A DNA stretch of 43,593 nucleotides from a virus (IMGVR_UViG_3300033888_000029:1-43593), one strand, 5' to 3'. Shown: positions 1-7,341, counted from the stretch's first letter. Numbers and translations are program-made. The notes: generated by a model from the letters alone, not told the origin.

Positions 1-8
1 TCCGATCT
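1..8. other. Probable sequencing-adapter remnant
   Basis: The eight bases TCCGATCT equal the 3' end of the common Illumina adapter. The exact overlap between the two ends of the window starts at the next base, and at the other end the base corresponding to position 8 differs. These bases are therefore probably not phage DNA. Chance identity of an 8-mer cannot be excluded. Confidence 0.7.
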
Positions 9-134
9 CTGCGTTGGTGCTCGAAAGTGGCATTCAAGAGTGCCAACGCTCGCCCGCAATCGCAGCAGCGCCTATCCTGTCGCTCCCACATCAGTTTTAC
101 GCGCCGCTTGTATTCTAGCCACCCGTCTTTTGAA
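9..134. repeat. Left copy of 126-bp terminal direct repeat
   Basis: Identical to 43468-43593. An exact end-to-end repeat of about 126 bp fits the k-mer overlap left when an assembler closes a circular or terminally redundant genome. The HNH reading frame runs intact through it, so the molecule continues across the joint. It may be an assembly overlap and need not be a true physical terminal repeat. Confidence 0.95.
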
Positions 135-253
135 TTTTGGCAAACTTCCCTTCCGTCTTTGTAAACGCGGACCGCCCCGCCCATGATAGTTTCGTAGCGC
201 AGGGATTCCGTGGGGTAGTCGCGCACTCTCGGGATGGGACGGCGCCTAAGCAT
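9..253 (-). CDS. HNH endonuclease, N-terminal part (gene crosses the window ends)
   Basis: The minus-strand frame starts at ATG 253, with GAGGG just upstream, and overlaps the end of the preceding gene by a few bases. It reads MLRRRPIPRVRDYPTESLR, then on towards VYKDGREV and DGWLEYKRRVKL. Through the 126-bp overlap it continues at the right end of the window to a stop at 43368. Joined, the product is about 114 residues. The catalytic C-terminal half lies in the right-end piece. It is the last gene of the minus-strand operon 2201 to 246. Small HNH proteins are common in phages, often near packaging genes. The role here (packaging cofactor, homing or recombination) is not shown by the sequence. 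Confidence 0.8.
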
Positions 254-539
254 CTAGCCCTCGTACTATTCCACGCAGTTTTTTTATCGCCGTGTCCGCG
301 ATTTTCCGAATCTCGATATTCGGCGGGTTTTGAGTCTGCGCCTTTTGGCGGATTTCGCACAGCGCTCTGTCGGCCTCGGACGCTGCGTTGCAGGCTCGCT
401 CGATTTTTTCGGTGCGATGTTTCAACGTGGAGAGTGCTGGGCGGCGCGCAAGAACCTCGTCGATAGTCTGAAGTTCCATGTTCGCTAAATCCAATTTCAG
501 AGCTAACTCCTGCACTAAATCACTTCTTTCTTGGTCCAT
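246..539 (-). CDS. Small helical protein, unknown function
   Basis: 97 residues. ATG 539 is preceded by an AAGGAAGGAG Shine-Dalgarno. The sequence is rich in Glu, Lys, Leu and Ala with heptad-like spacing, so a coiled coil is likely. There is no recognisable catalytic motif. It lies in the minus-strand operon between the 77-residue gene and the HNH gene, whose start overlaps its stop. I do not recognise a family. Confidence 0.75.
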   Translation of the reverse strand: MDQERSDLVQELALKLDLANMELQTIDEVLARRPALSTLKHRTEKIERACNAASEADRALCEIRQKAQTQNPPNIEIRKIADTAIKKLRGIVRGLDA

Positions 540-604
540 GTCTTCTCCTTCCTTGGGGGCGCAGGATCACATCGTTATCTCGTCCGAGTCTTTGCAATGC
601 CGAA

Positions 605-838
605 TCATAGTTGTTGGGCTTTCGCTTTTTGGATGACGGCCATCGCGCGCAGGTGGATTTCACCTACGCGCGAGTTGGCGGCAAAGTCGCTCACGTCTAG
701 AAGTGTTTCGAGGGCTTCCAGGAGTTCGCGGTTGATCTCCACCAGTTCGTGCCCTGCTTCAAGTGCTGCCTGATGACGTTCAACTAGTGGAGTTGGGTCT
801 CCGAATCTTTTCGTGATCTTAATCACGGTGCCCTCCAT
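605..838 (-). CDS. Small helical protein, unknown function
   Basis: 77 residues, from ATG 838 directly after the stop of the ATPase gene (840). A GGAGG lies about ten bases upstream, inside the end of the ATPase gene, which suggests translational coupling. A long Glu/Leu-rich amphipathic helix occupies residues 18-50. No family recognised. Its position suggests that it assists the ATPase or belongs to the same early minus-strand operon. Confidence 0.75.
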   Translation of the reverse strand: MEGTVIKITKRFGDPTPLVERHQAALEAGHELVEINRELLEALETLLDVSDFAANSRVGEIHLRAMAVIQKAKAQQL

Positions 839-839
839 T

Positions 840-2201
840 TCAGAACGCCTCCGCTTCCCCGTTCGTTGGTTTGTCGAGGATTGCGGCGACCGGCTGCGGG
901 CCTTTTTTGCCCAGCTCCGCGGCGACTGATTGTCCGAGCATTGCCTCCAAAAGACTGACGCTCTTGTGTTCCGGGTTGTCGATATCTTCGACCGCCATGC
1001 GGATCGTGTTCCGCAGCTCGCCGTCCGTCGTGGGCGAATCCGTCTTCAATCGTTCCTCGAGGGCCAAGAGAATTGAGACCTGGCGCTCGATCAGGTTCAG
1101 CGGCTGCCGCTCGAATTCCGTCTTTGACCGGGTGCCGGTGATGGACATGCCGACGATGTTCCGCATTCGGATTGCGTCTTTCGACGTGCCGGCCGCGATC
1201 GCCGACATGGTGCCTTCCCACTTTTCGACCGCGATGGTCTTCTTGATGTTGTACTCGTACTGGCTTTGCTCGTTCCCCGGTTGAAAGAGTACGGATGAGC
1301 CGACAGTCGAAGCCATGACGTTGTGACTTCCGCCGATGCCGATTTGGTCGAAATGCGGCTTGAAGCACTCTGCAACCGTGGCATAGTAGCCCAGTTTGTA
1401 GGCTGGCTGATCCTTCCACGAGAAGGCTTTGCCGTTCAGCGCCCAGACCCTCGATTTCTTGAGCGTGGCGACGTGGATCATCTGTGACTTAAATGTTTTG
1501 CGGTTCTTGCCGCGCACCTTTTCCCAGCGCATGAAGTCGGGATCTTCGACCGCGGACATTTCGATTTCGAGATCCGGCTCGTGTCCGAAGTCGCCCTCCG
1601 CCTTTATCTTGGTGCCGCCGCGCGATACTTCCTTGGTAATCTCGCCGGTTTGTTCGTTCTGCGTTTCCACTTCGTCCCAGTTGAATCCCAGCCGCCCGGT
1701 CACGAGAAAATGCACCGGGCTGTCCTGGAAGTCCTGGCTGAACGGTGCCCACTCTTCCTTGATGCGCATGATTTTCTGCAGGCGCGGCCCCTTGGCTTTC
1801 ATGCCTTCACTGAAAAGTTCCTGCCAGAAATGGGTGATGGAATCGACCCCAACAGCGCAGCAACCGGCCTCGCGTGCGTCCCGCGTGGCGGAGCGCAAAT
1901 CGACAAACGAACGTGATCGCGAAACCAGCAACGGGACGCCTTCTGCCTTGAAAAAGTCCAAGACGAAATCGACGCCCTTCTCGGAGGCTAACCAGGCAAC
2001 GGGTGCGGAGTTGTGGTAAGTCTTCGAGAGGTAAAGCAGAAGCATCGCCATCACCGTTGTTTTGCCGGTTCCGGGTGGCCCGTAGAGCGAGCCCTTGACG
2101 TAGCCAATCTCTTTCGTCGCGATACTGAATTGCGTTTTGGGACGGGCGGCCCCCGCCGGCGGCTGTTGCGTGGGAAAATCGTGAGATGTTAAACTGCTCA
2201 T
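840..2201 (-). CDS. AAA/RecA-like ATP-binding protein (Sak4-like)
   Basis: 453 residues. Walker A GPPGTGKTT lies at residues 41-49 and a Walker B-like strand ends at Asp120 (AVGVDSITHF). This spacing is typical of phage RecA-core ATPases of the Sak4 type, which take part in single-strand annealing recombination and replication. The C-terminal half (about 230-453) has no motif I recognise. The start is set by AAGGAG eight bases before ATG 2201. It is the first gene of the minus-strand operon and sits directly behind the promoter/operator at 2318-2405. Assignment to recombination is inferred from motif and context; another AAA role in packaging or DNA handling is possible. Confidence 0.8.
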   Translation of the reverse strand: MSSLTSHDFPTQQPPAGAARPKTQFSIATKEIGYVKGSLYGPPGTGKTTVMAMLLLYLSKTYHNSAPVAWLASEKGVDFVLDFFKAEGVPLLVSRSRSFVDLRSATRDAREAGCCAVGVDSITHFWQELFSEGMKAKGPRLQKIMRIKEEWAPFSQDFQDSPVHFLVTGRLGFNWDEVETQNEQTGEITKEVSRGGTKIKAEGDFGHEPDLEIEMSAVEDPDFMRWEKVRGKNRKTFKSQMIHVATLKKSRVWALNGKAFSWKDQPAYKLGYYATVAECFKPHFDQIGIGGSHNVMASTVGSSVLFQPGNEQSQYEYNIKKTIAVEKWEGTMSAIAAGTSKDAIRMRNIVGMSITGTRSKTEFERQPLNLIERQVSILLALEERLKTDSPTTDGELRNTIRMAVEDIDNPEHKSVSLLEAMLGQSVAAELGKKGPQPVAAILDKPTNGEAEAF

Positions 2202-2317
2202 AATTGTTACTCCTTGTAGTGCGGACAGCGAGGGCCGTAGAAAGCGGCCCTTTCTTGCTTCCCTTTTGCTTTCTGGATCGCGGTTTCGGCCTCACCGACT
2301 TTCAACACCCGGTCAGT

Positions 2318-2405
2318 CCGCTTAACTGTGGTTATAATAAGCCGCTTAGCATATTCTTGTCAAGAAGTCTATTTGCCGTGTTCTCAATAACTTCCAAGCC
2401 GCTTA
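2318..2405. promoter_or_regulatory. Triple operator-like repeat
   Basis: The heptamer CCGCTTA occurs three times in the same orientation, at 2318-2324, 2342-2348 and 2399-2405. The middle copy is part of a perfect odd palindrome, TAAGC-C-GCTTA, at 2338-2348. It overlaps the -10 box of the minus-strand promoter. The third copy is a one-mismatch version (CAAGCCGCTTA) upstream of the -35. The first is a half-site near the predicted transcription start. This arrangement is what a repressor-controlled early promoter looks like. The repressor is not identified. Confidence 0.7.
2334..2363 (-). promoter_or_regulatory. Sigma-70-type promoter for the minus-strand operon
   Basis: On the minus strand TTGACA (2363-2358) is followed after 18 bases by TATTAT (2339-2334), which matches the -10 consensus at five of six positions. 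Transcription would begin near 2327 and enter the ATPase gene starting at 2201. The palindrome at 2338-2348 covers the end of the spacer and the first bases of the -10. Confidence 0.75.
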
Positions 2406-2440
2406 GTATGTATTGTGAAATTAGGCGTTAAAATCGTGGC

Positions 2441-2587
2441 GTGGAGAGCGTAAAAGAGTACTTGGCGAAGATCGGCAGACGGGGCGGAAAAGCCCGCCTC
2501 ACCAAAATGACCGCCGCACGCCGCACGGAGATCGCTCAAGGGGCCGCCCAAGCCCGCTGGAAAGCGCATAAGAAAGTCAAGCCGTGA
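2441..2587 (+). CDS. Small basic protein of the GRRGGKAR...ARW type
   Basis: 48 residues from a GTG start: begins MESVKEYLAKIGRRGGKARL and ends in a TEIAQGAAQARW-like stretch. This arrangement (Gly-Arg-x-Gly-Gly-Lys, then Thr-x-x-x-Arg, then Ala-x-Ala-Arg-Trp) recurs in many small phage and bacterial proteins of unknown function that are probably nucleic-acid binding. There is no good Shine-Dalgarno. It lies next to the operator region and transcribes away from the ATPase operon. Confidence 0.65.
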   Translation: MESVKEYLAKIGRRGGKARLTKMTAARRTEIAQGAAQARWKAHKKVKP

Positions 2588-2593
2588 TTCGTC

Positions 2594-2881
2594 GTGACTA
2601 TTTCCCGGAAACAGCTCGACGTGGCCTTGCAGAAGATCGCCGAAGAGTTCCACGCGATTGATGAGACTTTAGCAAAGCTTCAAGTTGCAGTTCGCGCTCT
2701 GAAAGTCGTTGTAGCAGCGCGGCTGAGTCCGGGTTTTCCAAAAGAAGGGTTAAAGCTGATTGAAGAGGTAGAGCAGGAGTTCGCGAAACTAGATCCCCAC
2801 GCAGAAGCGCGGCAACGATTTTCCGACGTAATTGAGATGCAGAAAATTTTCGAGAAGCACGGCGACCCGAAACAGGCTTAG
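2594..2881 (+). CDS. Small helical protein, unknown function
   Basis: 95 residues from a GTG start seven bases after the preceding stop. The sequence is strongly helical with alternating Glu/Lys and Leu/Val (residues 8-75), suggesting a coiled-coil dimer. An equally long frame on the other strand is Arg/Ser-rich and looks like a shadow. No family recognised. It probably forms a unit with the 48-residue gene before it. Confidence 0.6.
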   Translation: MTISRKQLDVALQKIAEEFHAIDETLAKLQVAVRALKVVVAARLSPGFPKEGLKLIEEVEQEFAKLDPHAEARQRFSDVIEMQKIFEKHGDPKQA

Positions 2882-3308
2882 ACATGCGCCCATTTTACCC
2901 CAAAATCCCCGAAATCCTCCCCCTAGCACCTTAGTAACCTACCGTTCTGGCAACCATTTCGTGCTATATTCTGCCTTGTAACCGTTTTGGGGCCATTCCG
3001 ATCGCTGCCCGCGCGCCAAAGCCGGGTACCTGCCTCCGCGCCTGTCAGCTACTCGTGTCCGCAAAAGTCAACGTTCTCGGCGATCGCGTCAAAAAGTGCA
3101 ATCGAGCGACCGCCAAATTGAAAGTTGCCCGCGGCGGATTTCGCTGGTTGGACGACTTCACGATCGTAGCTATCCCCGTCCTCTGCGCGCCCAGCCCCGC
3201 GGCGCGCCCCTTCCGTTTCGGCCCCTCCGCTTCATTTCAGGATTGGCAGCCGCGGCCCTCGCTCGGATTTCTGGTCATGCAGCTCCGCACTTCGCGCGTG
3301 GTGACGGC
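2882..3308 (+). promoter_or_regulatory. Intergenic region with extended -10 promoter and direct repeats
   Basis: No convincing gene. Two copies of ACCGTTYTGG lie exactly 40 bases apart (2941-2950 and 2981-2990). Between them is TGCTATATT (2962-2970), an extended -10 element without a clear -35. This would transcribe towards the LuxR-type gene. The open frames across 3055-3300 are Arg/Pro-rich and have no good start signals, so I treat the stretch as a leader. No tRNA fold is visible. Confidence 0.4.
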
Positions 3309-3584
3309 GTGAGCGCCGGCTTAAGCCTGGTGGTCTCCGGCACCGAGATCCCTGATTTACTTCCCTCTCTGCGCGATATTCTGACCGAAACGCAATTCAG
3401 GATCGCGGGCTGCGTGCGTGATGGCCTGGAGAATCGCGAAATCGCGAAAGAGTTGAAGATGAGTTACCACACCGTCAAAGCGTATGTGTACAGATCGTGT
3501 GAGCGCGTGGGCTGCGACAACCGGGTGCAGCTGGCCGTGCGTTATCAACGCGAGGAAATGGCCGGCAGGTATGAGCAGCGATGA
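3309..3584 (+). CDS. LuxR-type helix-turn-helix protein
   Basis: 91 residues when started at GTG 3309. Residues 25-80 form a GerE/LuxR DNA-binding domain: LTETQFRIAGCVRDGLENRE, then IAKELKMSYHTVKAYV and a closing helix, matching the usual L-T-x-x-x...N-x-E-I-A...T-V-K pattern. There is no sensor domain. The frame extends upstream to 3096, but that part is Arg/Pro-rich and unlike coding sequence. It overlaps the next gene by ATGA. A regulator of the nearby operator region or of late genes is plausible but not shown; small phage proteins of this fold can also serve as terminase-like DNA binders. Confidence 0.75.
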   Translation: MSAGLSLVVSGTEIPDLLPSLRDILTETQFRIAGCVRDGLENREIAKELKMSYHTVKAYVYRSCERVGCDNRVQLAVRYQREEMAGRYEQR

Positions 3585-3880
3585 AAGATCCGCTCTACGC
3601 TCCGCCTCATGTCATCGAACGCGCTAAGTATCTTGGAACCTTCAACAAGATCGATCGCAGAGCCCAGTACGACGGCCCCGAGCGCGCCCAACCCGAAGCC
3701 CTGCTGCACGCGGTCAACGCCCAATCGAATCACATTCGCGGCTTACAGGCCGACACCGGGCGCCTCAGCCAGCAGGTATTTAACCTCAAACTGCGGAATG
3801 CGGTGGTGGTGGCGGTGGTCACCGGCCTGGTCACGCGCGCTCCCGAGATCGTGCGCTGGGTGCTGCTGACCTTTCGCTAG
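3581..3880 (+). CDS. Small protein with C-terminal membrane segment
   Basis: 99 residues, start overlapping the preceding stop (ATGA). The N-terminal half is polar. Residues about 55-72 are helical and residues 74-97 form a hydrophobic segment (AVVVAVVTGLVTRAPEIV...) that could span a membrane or pack as an amphipathic helix. No family recognised. It is translationally coupled to the LuxR-type gene. Confidence 0.65.
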   Translation: MKDPLYAPPHVIERAKYLGTFNKIDRRAQYDGPERAQPEALLHAVNAQSNHIRGLQADTGRLSQQVFNLKLRNAVVVAVVTGLVTRAPEIVRWVLLTFR

Positions 3881-3881
3881 G

Positions 3882-4028
3882 ATGGGCGCTCTTGAGTGGT
3901 TCACGGTGGAAGAAAGTCGGGCGCTCCTGCACGTCATCTTTCCCAATTACCCGGACACTAGGAGCCCGCAGCCCTGTCCCGACCTCGCGCAGTTCCTGGT
4001 GGAGTATCGTGCGGGGAATGCGGAGTAG
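3882..4028 (+). CDS. Small acidic protein, unknown function
   Basis: 48 residues starting MGALEWFTVEESRALLHVIF and ending at a TAG whose last bases form part of the terminator stem. ATG 3882 follows the preceding stop by one base. The composition is that of a folded small protein. No family recognised. Confidence 0.55.
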   Translation: MGALEWFTVEESRALLHVIFPNYPDTRSPQPCPDLAQFLVEYRAGNAE

Positions 4029-4058
4029 GTGACAATATGAACTTCTGTCACCTTTTTT
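4027..4058 (+). terminator. Intrinsic terminator
   Basis: AGGTGACA (4027-4034) pairs with TGTCACCT (4046-4053) across an 11-base loop, and the T run extends to 4058. The stem begins inside the stop codon of the 48-residue gene. It should end the transcript of the 2441-4028 group and separates it from the recombinase. Confidence 0.8.
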
Positions 4059-4073
4059 GCTTGTAGCTGCTTC

Positions 4074-4616
4074 GTGGAGGCATTATCAAAGCCCGAGCTG
4101 ATCTCCCTCTTGCAAGCGGCGAGGACGCACAGCCCGAAGAATTGGCTGATGATTCTTGTGGCTTACTCGCACGGCTTGAGAGCAAGCGAAGTGGTACGGC
4201 TCGAAAGGGATGCGGTCGCCGACGGGCACCTGACCGTCGCTCGATTGAAGGGAAGTCTGCGGACTGTGCAGCCTTTGATCTCGGATCTGGAACCGCTTCT
4301 AGATGAGCGTGCGGCGCTCTTAGCTTTCATTCGTCCCATGCGCGTCAACCAAAAGCTTTTCCCCGTCACCCGGCAGCATTTCTGGCGTCTGATGCAGCGC
4401 TACGCGAAAGCCGCGGGGATCCCCGAGCGCAAGCGTCATCCCCACGTTTTAAAACACACCGTAGCCATGCAAACCATTCACAGCGCGGGAATTGAGAACG
4501 TTCGCCAGTATCTCGGCCACAAGTCCATGAGTAGCACGGGGGCGTACCTGAAAAAGACGGATGCGGAGGCAGCGGTTGCCATCGGGCTTGCCTTACAGGG
4601 GTCATCTGGCCTTTGA
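4074..4616 (+). CDS. Minimal tyrosine recombinase (integrase-like)
   Basis: 180 residues, only the catalytic domain. Recognisable residues are Arg36 (HGLRASEV), Lys59 (ARLKGS), His124 and Lys127 in HVLKHTVA, His149 (LGHK) and Tyr158 (TGAYL). The second active-site Arg of the usual H-x-x-R-H motif is Lys here. The N-terminal core-binding domain of phage integrases is absent. GTG 4074 is the likely start; it follows the terminator by about 15 bases, so another transcript or read-through must express it. It could integrate the phage, resolve dimers or act in recombination. No attachment site is recognisable. Confidence 0.8.
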   Translation: MEALSKPELISLLQAARTHSPKNWLMILVAYSHGLRASEVVRLERDAVADGHLTVARLKGSLRTVQPLISDLEPLLDERAALLAFIRPMRVNQKLFPVTRQHFWRLMQRYAKAAGIPERKRHPHVLKHTVAMQTIHSAGIENVRQYLGHKSMSSTGAYLKKTDAEAAVAIGLALQGSSGL

Positions 4617-4682
4617 TTTGTTTGAATCTATTTGGGCTTTTTTGGCCTCAAGACTGCTACCCTTTGTTGGCGGGGGGAGTAT

Positions 4683-5063
4683 ATGTCGCGAGGCGGGACA
4701 CGAATCGCAGGACTGGGAAAGAAGCTCGGGCGGCCAGCGAAAGCGAAGACAGAAACCGAGCGAATTCTAGCGTTCATCAAACAGCCAAAAGCGTTTGAGC
4801 ATTATCTAGCGGTTAGGCTGAAAAGATATCGGCTTACTCGTGCGGAATTCGAAAAGCTGCTTGCTGAACAGAAGGGCTGTTGTGCACTTTGTGAGTTGCC
4901 CTTGAGAGAGCACTGGCAAGTTGATCACGATCACTTCACTGGGAAAATGCGCGGACTGTTGCACCTAAAATGCAATGTTTTTCTAGGGAACGGTGAAGAA
5001 AATCCGCTTCGATTCGAACAGGCGATTGCCTACTTGAAAAAACACAACAAATTTCTCACCTAA
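4683..5063 (+). CDS. Endonuclease VII-like HNH nuclease
   Basis: 126 residues. The Cys67-x2-Cys70 pair, the VDHDHFTGKMRGLLH stretch (residues 80-94) and the following CN (97-98) and LGNGEENP are the hallmarks of the recombination endonuclease VII family, which cuts branched DNA such as Holliday junctions before packaging. ATG 4683 is chosen because GGGGGGAG precedes it; the frame opens earlier but without a signal. The basic tail KKLGRPAKAK (13-22) resembles an AT-hook and is echoed in the next gene. It overlaps the small terminase candidate by one base (TAATG) and starts the packaging operon. Confidence 0.85.
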   Translation: MSRGGTRIAGLGKKLGRPAKAKTETERILAFIKQPKAFEHYLAVRLKRYRLTRAEFEKLLAEQKGCCALCELPLREHWQVDHDHFTGKMRGLLHLKCNVFLGNGEENPLRFEQAIAYLKKHNKFLT

Positions 5064-5482
5064 TGGGCCGCGGCGGAAAACGTGAACCGGGCATCGATCC
5101 AAAGACCGGCGAGAAAAAGAAACTCGGGCGGCCAAAGTCCGTTCGTCCGACCAACGTCAATGTCGCGTTGCGAGTGCTCAACCAGGCGAAGTCGGAAACG
5201 CTCTGGAATTCGCTTATCGAGTTGGAGAAAAACCGGCTCGGCATCGGTGACGATGGCAAACTCTTGCCTCCGCCGAAAGGTGCTATCGAAGGCCCCGACT
5301 ATCAGGGAAAGTTCTCCATCATCCCGCTCACGAATTTATTGCGCTACCTCGAAGACCGCGCCTACGGTCGCCCGGTGGACACCGTGAACCACCTGCACGA
5401 CAAGCCGATTGAGATGAACGTGAACCTCGTACTCTCGGAAGCCATCCAGAAAGCCCGCAAGCGTGCGCTTGCCCCGAAATGA
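5063..5482 (+). CDS. Putative terminase small subunit
   Basis: 139 residues directly upstream of the large terminase and overlapping it by ATGA, the position normally held by the small subunit that recognises packaging-start DNA. The N-terminus is basic (KKKLGRPKS, residues 18-26). The rest is helical, with LLRYLEDRAYGRPVDTV near residues 93-109, a pattern common in small-terminase-slot proteins. I see no clear HTH. The role is inferred mainly from position. Its start matches that of the endonuclease VII-like protein (M-x-RGG-x-R...KKLGRP). Confidence 0.6.
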   Translation: MGRGGKREPGIDPKTGEKKKLGRPKSVRPTNVNVALRVLNQAKSETLWNSLIELEKNRLGIGDDGKLLPPPKGAIEGPDYQGKFSIIPLTNLLRYLEDRAYGRPVDTVNHLHDKPIEMNVNLVLSEAIQKARKRALAPK

Positions 5483-6978
5483 TTCAGGTATCCGAACAGC
5501 AGATGCTCGCTGACGACTTAGGCGGTTTTACCCACGACCCGCTGGGCGCCGTGCTCTACGGCTTCCCGTGGGGTGAAATGGAACTGGAAAAGTCTGCCGG
5601 CCCGCGGCAATGGCAGGCCACGATTCTTGCGGACGTGGGCGCGCACCTGAAGAATCCCGAGACGTGTCATCAGCCTTTCAAGTGTGCTGTGTCGAGCGGT
5701 CACGGCATCGGCAAATCCGCACTGGTCGCCATGATCATCTGGTGGGCTATGTCCACCTTCGAAGATTGCAAAGTGATCGTCACTGCGAACACCAAAGGCC
5801 AGCTCGATACCAAAACTCAGCCCGAAGCGTCGAAGTGGTTTCGCCTCGCGCTGAACTCCGATTGGTTCGCCGTCAACGTTGCCTCCATCAAGGTCATGGA
5901 GCAGGGTCACGATCGCACCTGGCGCGCCGATTTCAATCCCTGGTCCGAAGAAAACGCGCAAGCCTTCGCCGGTGCTCACAACCAAGGCAAGCGCATTGTG
6001 ATTATCATGGATGAGGCTTCGGAAATCGCCTCCGTCATCTCCGCCGAAGTCGGACGAGGAGCATTGACTGATAGTGACACGGAAATCCTCTGGTTCAAGT
6101 TCGGAAACCCGACGCTCAACTCCGGCGACTTCTACGACTGCACCCACGGCAACCAAAGGCACCGCTGGAAAACCTACGTCATCGACTCGCGTACCGTCGA
6201 AGGCACCAACAAAGAAGAAATCGCTGAGTGGGAGCAGGACTACGGCGAGGATTCCGATTTCTTTAGGGTGCGTGTTCGAGGCTTACCGCCTCGCGCAGCG
6301 TCTGGACAATTTATTGATCTCAGCACCATTCAACTCGCGCAACAGAGAATTGCCCTTTCACTCCCTGACGATCCTTTGGTCGCTGGAGTCGATTTTGCGT
6401 GGGGAGGCGCGGACGACAATGTTATCCGATTTAGAAAGGGCTTTGATGGACGAAGTATTCCCCCCATAAAAGTGAAGGGTGAATTTACTCGCAACCCCGC
6501 AGTGATGGTCGGTAAGCTCGCCGACGTGCTCTCCAAGAATTTCAACGGCGACAAAATCGCCATGCTCTTCTGCGATTCAGCCGGAATCGCAGGCCCGGTT
6601 GCGCAACGTCTGCGAGCCCTTGGCCACACCAACATCATGGAAGTGAACTTCGGTCAGGATTCGACTGATCCGAAGTATGCCTATCGAAGAGATGAGATGT
6701 GGGGAAAGATGAAGCAGTGGCTACAGGACGGCGGCGCGATTGACAAAGATCCCGGTCTCGAAGCCGATCTTTCGAAGCCGATTCTGGTTGGCGACCGTTT
6801 GCAGCGCGTGAAACTGGAATCGAAGGAACTGATGCAGAAGCGTCTTGCTAAAATGGGCGCGGATTCCAGTTCGCCCGACGATGGCGATGCGCTGGCCTTG
6901 ACCTTCGCCATGCCGGTGTTGCCCAAAAAGAAATCGACGGTATCAAGTTCCAAGCGCAGCTATTCCCCCTGGTCTTAA
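5479..6978 (+). CDS. Terminase large subunit
   Basis: 499 residues. The ATPase domain has a Walker A variant SGHGIGKS (73-80) and Walker B IVIIMDE (to 179). The RNase H-like nuclease has its acidic residues at Asp305 (GVDFAWGG), Asp366 (FCDSAGI) and Asp470 (DDGDAL). The protein pumps DNA into the procapsid and cuts the concatemer. Family and length fit P22-like and headful-type terminases. It is followed by head genes. Confidence 0.95.
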   Translation: MIQVSEQQMLADDLGGFTHDPLGAVLYGFPWGEMELEKSAGPRQWQATILADVGAHLKNPETCHQPFKCAVSSGHGIGKSALVAMIIWWAMSTFEDCKVIVTANTKGQLDTKTQPEASKWFRLALNSDWFAVNVASIKVMEQGHDRTWRADFNPWSEENAQAFAGAHNQGKRIVIIMDEASEIASVISAEVGRGALTDSDTEILWFKFGNPTLNSGDFYDCTHGNQRHRWKTYVIDSRTVEGTNKEEIAEWEQDYGEDSDFFRVRVRGLPPRAASGQFIDLSTIQLAQQRIALSLPDDPLVAGVDFAWGGADDNVIRFRKGFDGRSIPPIKVKGEFTRNPAVMVGKLADVLSKNFNGDKIAMLFCDSAGIAGPVAQRLRALGHTNIMEVNFGQDSTDPKYAYRRDEMWGKMKQWLQDGGAIDKDPGLEADLSKPILVGDRLQRVKLESKELMQKRLAKMGADSSSPDDGDALALTFAMPVLPKKKSTVSSSKRSYSPWS

Positions 6979-6981
6979 ATC

Positions 6982-7308
6982 ATGCTGATGGCTGATCAGA
7001 ATAACGTGTTCGCGCAACGCACCGGGATGACGGCGCCGCAAGCTCCGATGGCGGGCGCGGGTGGCCCGGTTGCTTCCCCGATCATGGCTGGCGGATTTCG
7101 CCCTCCAGGGATGCCTTCGGGAATGCCGATGGGGATGCCGCAAGGCCCAAACGGAAATCCCATCATGGCCCAGCCCGGTGTTCCGCAGATGCCTGGTCAA
7201 ATGTCGCCCGGCATGTCTCAATCGATGCCCGGCCAGATGCCGCAAAACGGGGGCATGGACCCCGCGGCGATGAACTTCATGCGGGCGCGCATGATGGGAA
7301 CGATGTAA
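6982..7308 (+). CDS. Met/Pro/Gly-rich small protein
   Basis: 108 residues, of which about twenty are Met and a similar number Pro or Gly, in loose repeats such as GMPSGMPMGMPQ and QMPGQMSPGM. No predicted fold; disordered. ATG 6982 follows the terminase stop by three bases. Similar low-complexity proteins are sometimes found beside portal genes, but the function is not known to me. Confidence 0.65.
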   Translation: MLMADQNNVFAQRTGMTAPQAPMAGAGGPVASPIMAGGFRPPGMPSGMPMGMPQGPNGNPIMAQPGVPQMPGQMSPGMSQSMPGQMPQNGGMDPAAMNFMRARMMGTM

Positions 7309-7341
7309 TCGACTTTTCTAGCTCACTAGGAGAATAAACTT

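Noticed and set aside
823-1419. 198-residue minus-strand frame
   Set aside because: Out-of-frame reading of the ATPase gene; Arg/His-rich.
3096-3308. N-terminal extension of the LuxR-type gene
   Set aside because: Arg/Pro-rich, no ribosome site, unlike the rest of the protein; treated as leader.
2882-3308. tRNA or structured RNA gene in the gap
   Set aside because: No T-loop or acceptor stem pattern on either strand.
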